Part shown: in pieces, positions 6,643-8,642 of the stretch | Numbering within the stretch: position 1 is the first letter of the stretch | Layout of the letters: the number at the start of each line of letters is the position of its first letter | Source of the DNA: Myxococcales bacterium | GTDB taxonomy: Bacteria; Myxococcota_A; UBA9160; SMWR01 | DNA: 8,642 nucleotides | Assembly (NCBI GenBank): GCA_022571825.1 | Contig: JACZXC010000106.1 | Location: 1-8,642, forward strand | Reading direction: 5' to 3' | Notes under the pieces: generated by a model | What the model was told of the DNA's origin: nothing | Databases searched by the model: none | Seen by the model: the letters and a program-made list of their open reading frames with translations, nothing else | Translations under genes and position numbers: made by a program

Positions 6643-7794
6643 ATGCGCCCGTCCTCTCTCCACGCGCTGGTTCCCGTCGCCGCCCTGCTCTTCGCCGCCG
6701 CCGCCGCTTCGGCGCAGCCGGTCTGCACGGGCAGTTCTCATCTGCTGAGCTGGCCCGACACGGATCCAATCTGGGAGCTCTGCTGGGTGCGGCCCAGCCA
6801 GAGCAGCGGACATTTCGGCTCGGGCCTCGAGATCCACGACGTCAGCTACCAGGGCCAGCGAGTCCTGAAGCGTGCTCACTCTCCCATCCTGAACGTAGAG
6901 TACGACCCAGGCGGCTGCGGCTGCTTCCGGGACTGGACAGACGAGGAGGCGACCTTCATCGCCGACAACGAGATCGTTCCCGGGTACGCAGAGCCGACCT
7001 CGCCCCCGCTCACCACCTGCGACGTGGGCGGCAGCGGCGGCGACGTCGGGACCTTCACGGGAGTGGCGGTGGAGAAGAACCTCGACGAGGTGATCCTCAC
7101 CAGTCAGATGTCGGCGGGGTGGTATCGCTACACGCAGAAATGGACCCTTCACCGGGACGGTCGGATCCAGCCTTTCGTCGGATTCACTTCGGTGCCGGCT
7201 TCCTGCACGGCCAACTTCAATCACCGGCACCACCAATACTGGCGTCTGGATTTCGACATCGATGGAAGCGACGGCGACACCGTCGAGGAGATCAACGCAG
7301 GCGTGTCGCCCCTGACCATCCAGTGGGAGGACGCGCGCACCTGGGTGGATGGAGACACGGAGTGGCGGGTCTTCGATTCGGGGTCGGGGCTCGGCTACCG
7401 AATCCAGCCCGGCGCCGGGGACCTGCTCCTGCCCGCCGACTCCTTCTCCCTCGCGGATGCGTGGATCCTCGCCTACCAGCCAACCAGCGAGATCGACGAC
7501 TTCGGTGAGCCGATCCTGCCCCCGTTTCAGACCAACCTCTGCATCAACAAGATCGACAACTTCGTGACCGGCGAGAGCGTCGAGAACGCCGACCTCGTCT
7601 TCTGGTACCGGGGCGGGGCCTTCCATCTGGCCGGCGAGCTGGACGATTGCGATATCGTGGGTCCCACGCTCACGCCGATGGGCAACTGGGCGGACACCGA
7701 CCTGGACGGCGTCAACAACAATCAGGACAACTGCGTCGATACGCCCAACGCCGCCCAGACCGATAGCGGCCGCGGAGCCGTACGCAGCGCCTAA
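6643..7794 (+). CDS. Exported copper amine oxidase-like protein with TSP3-type tail, 3' end replaced at a junction
   Basis: A 383-residue frame with a signal peptide at 1-24 (cleavage near Ala-Ser-Ala-Gln). GLEIHDVSYQGQRVLKRA at 61-78 matches the 'GLVLHDVxYxxRPVxYRxS' block of copper amine oxidases. H194-R-H196, five residues before RLD, matches the HxH copper ligands, and His328 in FWYRGGAFHL matches the third. Gly-Trp-Tyr161-Arg-Tyr163, then KWTLHRDGRI, lies where the topaquinone segment Asn-Tyr-Asp/Glu-Tyr is expected, but Asn and the acidic residue are missing, so cofactor formation is doubtful. It lacks N-terminal N2/N3 domains, which the preceding gene seems to supply. Residues 351-375 (DTDLDGVNNNQDNC and following) are a TSP3-like calcium-binding repeat. 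It should continue as Asp/Gly repeats, but after about 7766 the frame reads eight unrelated codons to a stop at 7792-7794. GAGG precedes the ATG by 6 bases. Confidence 0.78.
   Translation: MRPSSLHALVPVAALLFAAAAASAQPVCTGSSHLLSWPDTDPIWELCWVRPSQSSGHFGSGLEIHDVSYQGQRVLKRAHSPILNVEYDPGGCGCFRDWTDEEATFIADNEIVPGYAEPTSPPLTTCDVGGSGGDVGTFTGVAVEKNLDEVILTSQMSAGWYRYTQKWTLHRDGRIQPFVGFTSVPASCTANFNHRHHQYWRLDFDIDGSDGDTVEEINAGVSPLTIQWEDARTWVDGDTEWRVFDSGSGLGYRIQPGAGDLLLPADSFSLADAWILAYQPTSEIDDFGEPILPPFQTNLCINKIDNFVTGESVENADLVFWYRGGAFHLAGELDDCDIVGPTLTPMGNWADTDLDGVNNNQDNCVDTPNAAQTDSGRGAVRSA
7762..7775. other. Apparent sequence junction at an 8-base palindrome
   Basis: GCGGCCGC at 7766-7773 is an 8-base palindrome (the NotI recognition sequence). 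To the left lies a plus-strand TSP3 repeat that stops in mid-motif. To the right, read leftwards on the minus strand, lies a signal peptide that stops after 24-25 residues. Two unrelated genes facing each other lose their expected sequence at the same point, and base composition looks less GC-rich to the right. Confidence 0.5.
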
Positions 7795-7836
7795 GACCAC
7801 TGCCGCAATGAGTATTACCGCCGCTATCCGCTTCAT
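7765..7836 (-). pseudogene. 5' fragment of an exported protein gene (signal peptide only)
   Basis: From the ATG at 7836 the minus strand encodes MKRIAAVILIAAVVLGAAYG followed by Ser-Ala-Ala-Ala, a textbook signal peptide with two basic residues, a hydrophobic core and an Ala-rich cleavage site. GGGGA lies 7 bases upstream. Beyond about 7765 the frame stays open to 6103, but there it only mirrors the two amine oxidase-like genes, so that part is not credible protein. I read this as the start of a gene whose body was lost at the junction. Its identity cannot be told. Confidence 0.42.
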
Positions 7837-7872
7837 CCGATCCGTTCCCCAGGTAGTCCCCGTGTCAATCTT

Positions 7873-7911
7873 CTACTCCGCTTCAACATGGATCGCTTTC
7901 GGTGCCGTCAC
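7873..7911 (-). CDS. Possible 12-codon leader peptide (GTG start)
   Basis: A perfect AGGAGGT lies on the minus strand at 7927-7921. Downstream are ATG ATG TGA (7916-7908), a start-stop with the second ATG at ideal 7-base spacing, and overlapping it a GTG that opens a 12-codon frame (VTAPKAIHVEAE) ending in TAG at 7873. The peptide ends 36 bases before the ATG of the truncated signal-peptide gene. It may be a regulatory leader peptide or a chance frame behind a strong ribosome site. Confidence 0.28.
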   Translation of the reverse strand: MTAPKAIHVEAE

Positions 7912-7920
7912 ATCATCTGT

Positions 7921-7927
7921 ACCTCCT
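7921..7927 (-). promoter_or_regulatory. Perfect Shine-Dalgarno AGGAGGT
   Basis: Complementary to the 3' end of 16S rRNA over seven bases. It is the strongest ribosome site in the window, yet the nearest ATG is followed at once by another ATG and a TGA. The first longer frame is a 12-codon one from GTG 7911; the next gene start is about 85 bases downstream. Confidence 0.6.
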
Positions 7928-7944
7928 CTTCGGAATAAGAAACG

Positions 7945-8118
7945 AGGTGGCCGTGCATCCCAGTGAGGGTGGCTCGGCCACCTTTTGCGAAAGCTCTAAC
8001 CACACAGGGAATTGGCTTCCAGCCCCCGTGTGGTACGCTACTAACGCATCAGGCGCTATGCCGCCCAGTGCACAGCCCTGAGGGGTTTTGCCCCCCTCGG
8101 GGCCTCTCAAGGTATGGC
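7945..8118 (-). promoter_or_regulatory. Structured 5' leader, candidate riboswitch or attenuator (class not recognised)
   Basis: Downstream of a good promoter, the minus-strand RNA would fold into several hairpins: 8098-8093 with 8085-8080 (6 bp), 8065-8062 with 8055-8052, and a 7-bp stem 8034-8028 with 8005-7999 that extends through GGG/CCC and carries an inner GGCT/AGCC hairpin at 8024-8014. Next comes a switch-like part. The segment 7983-7975 can pair over 9 bases with 7953-7945, closing a stem followed by CGTTTCTT, or its inner six bases (7982-7977) can pair with 7973-7968 in a compact GGTGGC-CGA-GCCACC hairpin. The two pairings exclude each other. A perfect Shine-Dalgarno follows at 7927. 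I could not match it to the cyclic-di-GMP, cobalamin, SAM, TPP or glycine consensus. Confidence 0.4.
7968..7986 (+). terminator. Weak intrinsic terminator-like hairpin on the plus strand
   Basis: GGTGGC, loop TCG, GCCACC, then TTTT. It lies about 170 bases after the stop of the plus-strand amine oxidase-like frame. The T-run is short, and the same bases take part in the minus-strand leader fold, so a terminator role is uncertain. Confidence 0.3.
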
Positions 8119-8124
8119 GGCCTG

Positions 8125-8153
8125 ACCGTAAGGCGCCGCCTCCAGGCTGTCAA
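8125..8153 (-). promoter_or_regulatory. Sigma70-type promoter candidate on the minus strand
   Basis: Read on the minus strand: consensus TTGACA at 8153-8148, a 17-base spacer, then TACGGT at 8130-8125 as -10 (T, A and final T conserved). Transcription would start near 8118 and run into the structured leader. The -10 and most of the spacer lie in the loop and arm of a GGCGGC/GCCGCC inverted repeat (8116-8121 with 8135-8140). Confidence 0.5.
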
Positions 8154-8161
8154 TCGCCCGG

Positions 8162-8208
8162 AGGGGTGAAATATGCAGAAACGGTGTCATCCAAAGGGGT
8201 GAAAACCC
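8162..8208. repeat. 10-base direct repeat with a GNRA-capped hairpin
   Basis: AGGGGTGAAA occurs at 8162-8171 and 8195-8204, 33 bases apart. The second copy forms GGGT-GAAA-ACCC (8197-8208), a 4-bp stem with a GAAA tetraloop on the plus strand, a shape typical of structured RNA. No reading frame covers it convincingly. Confidence 0.45.
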
Positions 8209-8216
8209 GGCTGCGT

Positions 8217-8320
8217 CTGTCACCCTGAGCACCGACTCGTCGGGGCGAAGGGTCCAAAAGCTACGCTTCAGACCCTTGGTGGAATTTATCCGACCGGAGC
8301 CGAAGCGCTCACGGTGACAG
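8217..8320. repeat. Nested palindromic element, REP-like
   Basis: Outer arms CTGTCACC (8217-8224) and GGTGACAG (8313-8320) are a perfect 8-base inverted repeat. Inside, ACCCTGAGC (8222-8230) and GCGAAGGGT (8245-8253) pair around the palindrome CCGACTCGTCGG (8232-8243), leaving tandem G/A mismatches. AAGGGTC (8248-8254) can alternatively pair with GACCCTT (8271-8277). The 'GTCACCCTGAG...GAAGGGTC' theme is one I recognise as a dispersed intergenic palindrome in many bacterial genomes. No ORF is credible here. Confidence 0.5.
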
Positions 8321-8366
8321 GGGTGCGAAGGCCAATCGCGCCTGAAGTAACAGGCGGATGAGCGCT
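8304..8366. other. Stem enclosing two hairpins, possible structured RNA
   Basis: AGCGCTCA (8304-8311) and TGAGCGCT (8359-8366) are a perfect 8-base inverted repeat. Between them are GCGA/TCGC (8325-8328 with 8336-8339) and GCCTG-AAGTAA-CAGGC (8340-8355). This three-way-junction shape lies just after the stop of the minus-strand ORF at the right edge, so it may be a 3' structure of that gene or part of a separate RNA. Confidence 0.35.
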
Positions 8367-8372
8367 ACCCCT

Positions 8373-8642
8373 TTACGGTTTGTGGCCGGAGGGCCTGTAC
8401 TCGTAGCGGACGGGGCCGTCCACCACGAAGAAGATATGGTGCTGTCCCGGCTCACCCGGGTCGGAGTAGATGATGGGCTTGAGGAGCTCCTCGGAGACGC
8501 GGGCCAGGTCTTTGAACATCTCTTGGCCCTTTTCGGTGGTGATGTCCATGGTCACGCAGTATTTGTTTCGATTTTCACAAAATCCCGCAAGAGAGGTGCC
8601 CTGAGGGGGCCAGTTCTCTCCCTCGGCTTTCATGGTACCATC
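8373..8642 (-). CDS. Hypothetical protein, N-terminal side open at the window edge
   Basis: The frame ends with TAA at 8375-8373 and has an ATG at 8633, which would give 86 residues. It remains open to the right edge, and no Shine-Dalgarno is visible before the ATG, so the gene may start outside the window. The sequence is ordinary mixed alpha/beta: a possible strand (YCVTMDIT) at 25-32, an amphipathic helix (GQEMFKDLARVSEELLKPI) at 36-54, then a strand HHIFFVVDGPV at 65-75 and a polar end. No signal peptide, membrane span or family motif is recognised. It is the only credible coding frame in the right-hand 800 bases. Confidence 0.5.
   Translation of the reverse strand, partial: DGTMKAEGENWPPQGTSLAGFCENRNKYCVTMDITTEKGQEMFKDLARVSEELLKPIIYSDPGEPGQHHIFFVVDGPVRYEYRPSGHKP

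Noticed and set aside
6103..7836. 577-residue minus-strand open frame with a good signal peptide
   Set aside because: Only the first 24-25 residues look real. The rest mirrors the plus-strand amine oxidase-like genes, where conserved motifs prove the plus strand is coding.
8078..8110. Resemblance to the phage T7 terminator (TGAGGGGTTTTG, GGGGCCTCT)
   Set aside because: The pieces are in the wrong order and spacing, and hairpins of G and C runs are common by chance in this composition.
7930..8118. Known riboswitch classes (cyclic-di-GMP-I, cobalamin, glycine, SAM, TPP)
   Set aside because: Short fragments such as GGGCAAAACC or CTGGGATGC echo some motifs, but the conserved core blocks are absent or out of order.
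8100..8370. Group II intron or retron RNA
   Set aside because: GNRA hairpins are suggestive, but I find no domain V sequence, no convincing GUGYG 5' end paired with a 3' end, and no reverse transcriptase in the window.

Overview
The window looks like a fragment of a high-GC Gram-negative genome. Signal peptides, a lipobox and a thrombospondin type 3 (TSP3) style tail are typical of Myxococcota or other deltaproteobacterial-type lineages, but this placement is an inference and no marker gene confirms it.

Layout. From 1 to 6007 everything real is on the minus strand. In transcription order it is a lipoprotein of the sulfatase/alkaline phosphatase superfamily with TPR repeats (6007 to 3758), two small single-span membrane proteins that look like tandem paralogues and overlap by ATGA (3676 to 3221 and 3224 to 2937), and a secreted two-repeat M16 zinc peptidase (2750 to beyond position 1). 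At 6008-6053 a 46-base divergent gap starts a plus-strand pair: an exported protein like the N2/N3 domains of copper amine oxidases, ending in a (Tyr-Arg-Asp)6 tail (6054-6626), then an exported protein like the catalytic domain of the same family (6643-7794). Together they look like a copper amine oxidase split over two genes, with a changed cofactor motif.

The second gene loses its expected sequence at about 7766, inside a TSP3 repeat and on an 8-base palindrome (GCGGCCGC, the NotI recognition sequence). Past this point the sequence changes character. A minus-strand signal peptide is cut at the same place, and upstream of it are a perfect Shine-Dalgarno sequence, mutually exclusive hairpins and a good sigma70 promoter, which together look like a riboswitch or attenuator leader. 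Then come hairpin-rich non-coding DNA with a REP-like repeat (8160-8370) and a partial small ORF running off the right edge. The join may be a rearrangement, an island edge or an assembly/cloning chimera.

Functionally the left part is envelope and secretion biology: a periplasmic peptidase, a membrane-anchored phospho- or sulfo-esterase-like enzyme and exported oxidase-like proteins. No complete mobile element, rRNA, tRNA or CRISPR array is visible.
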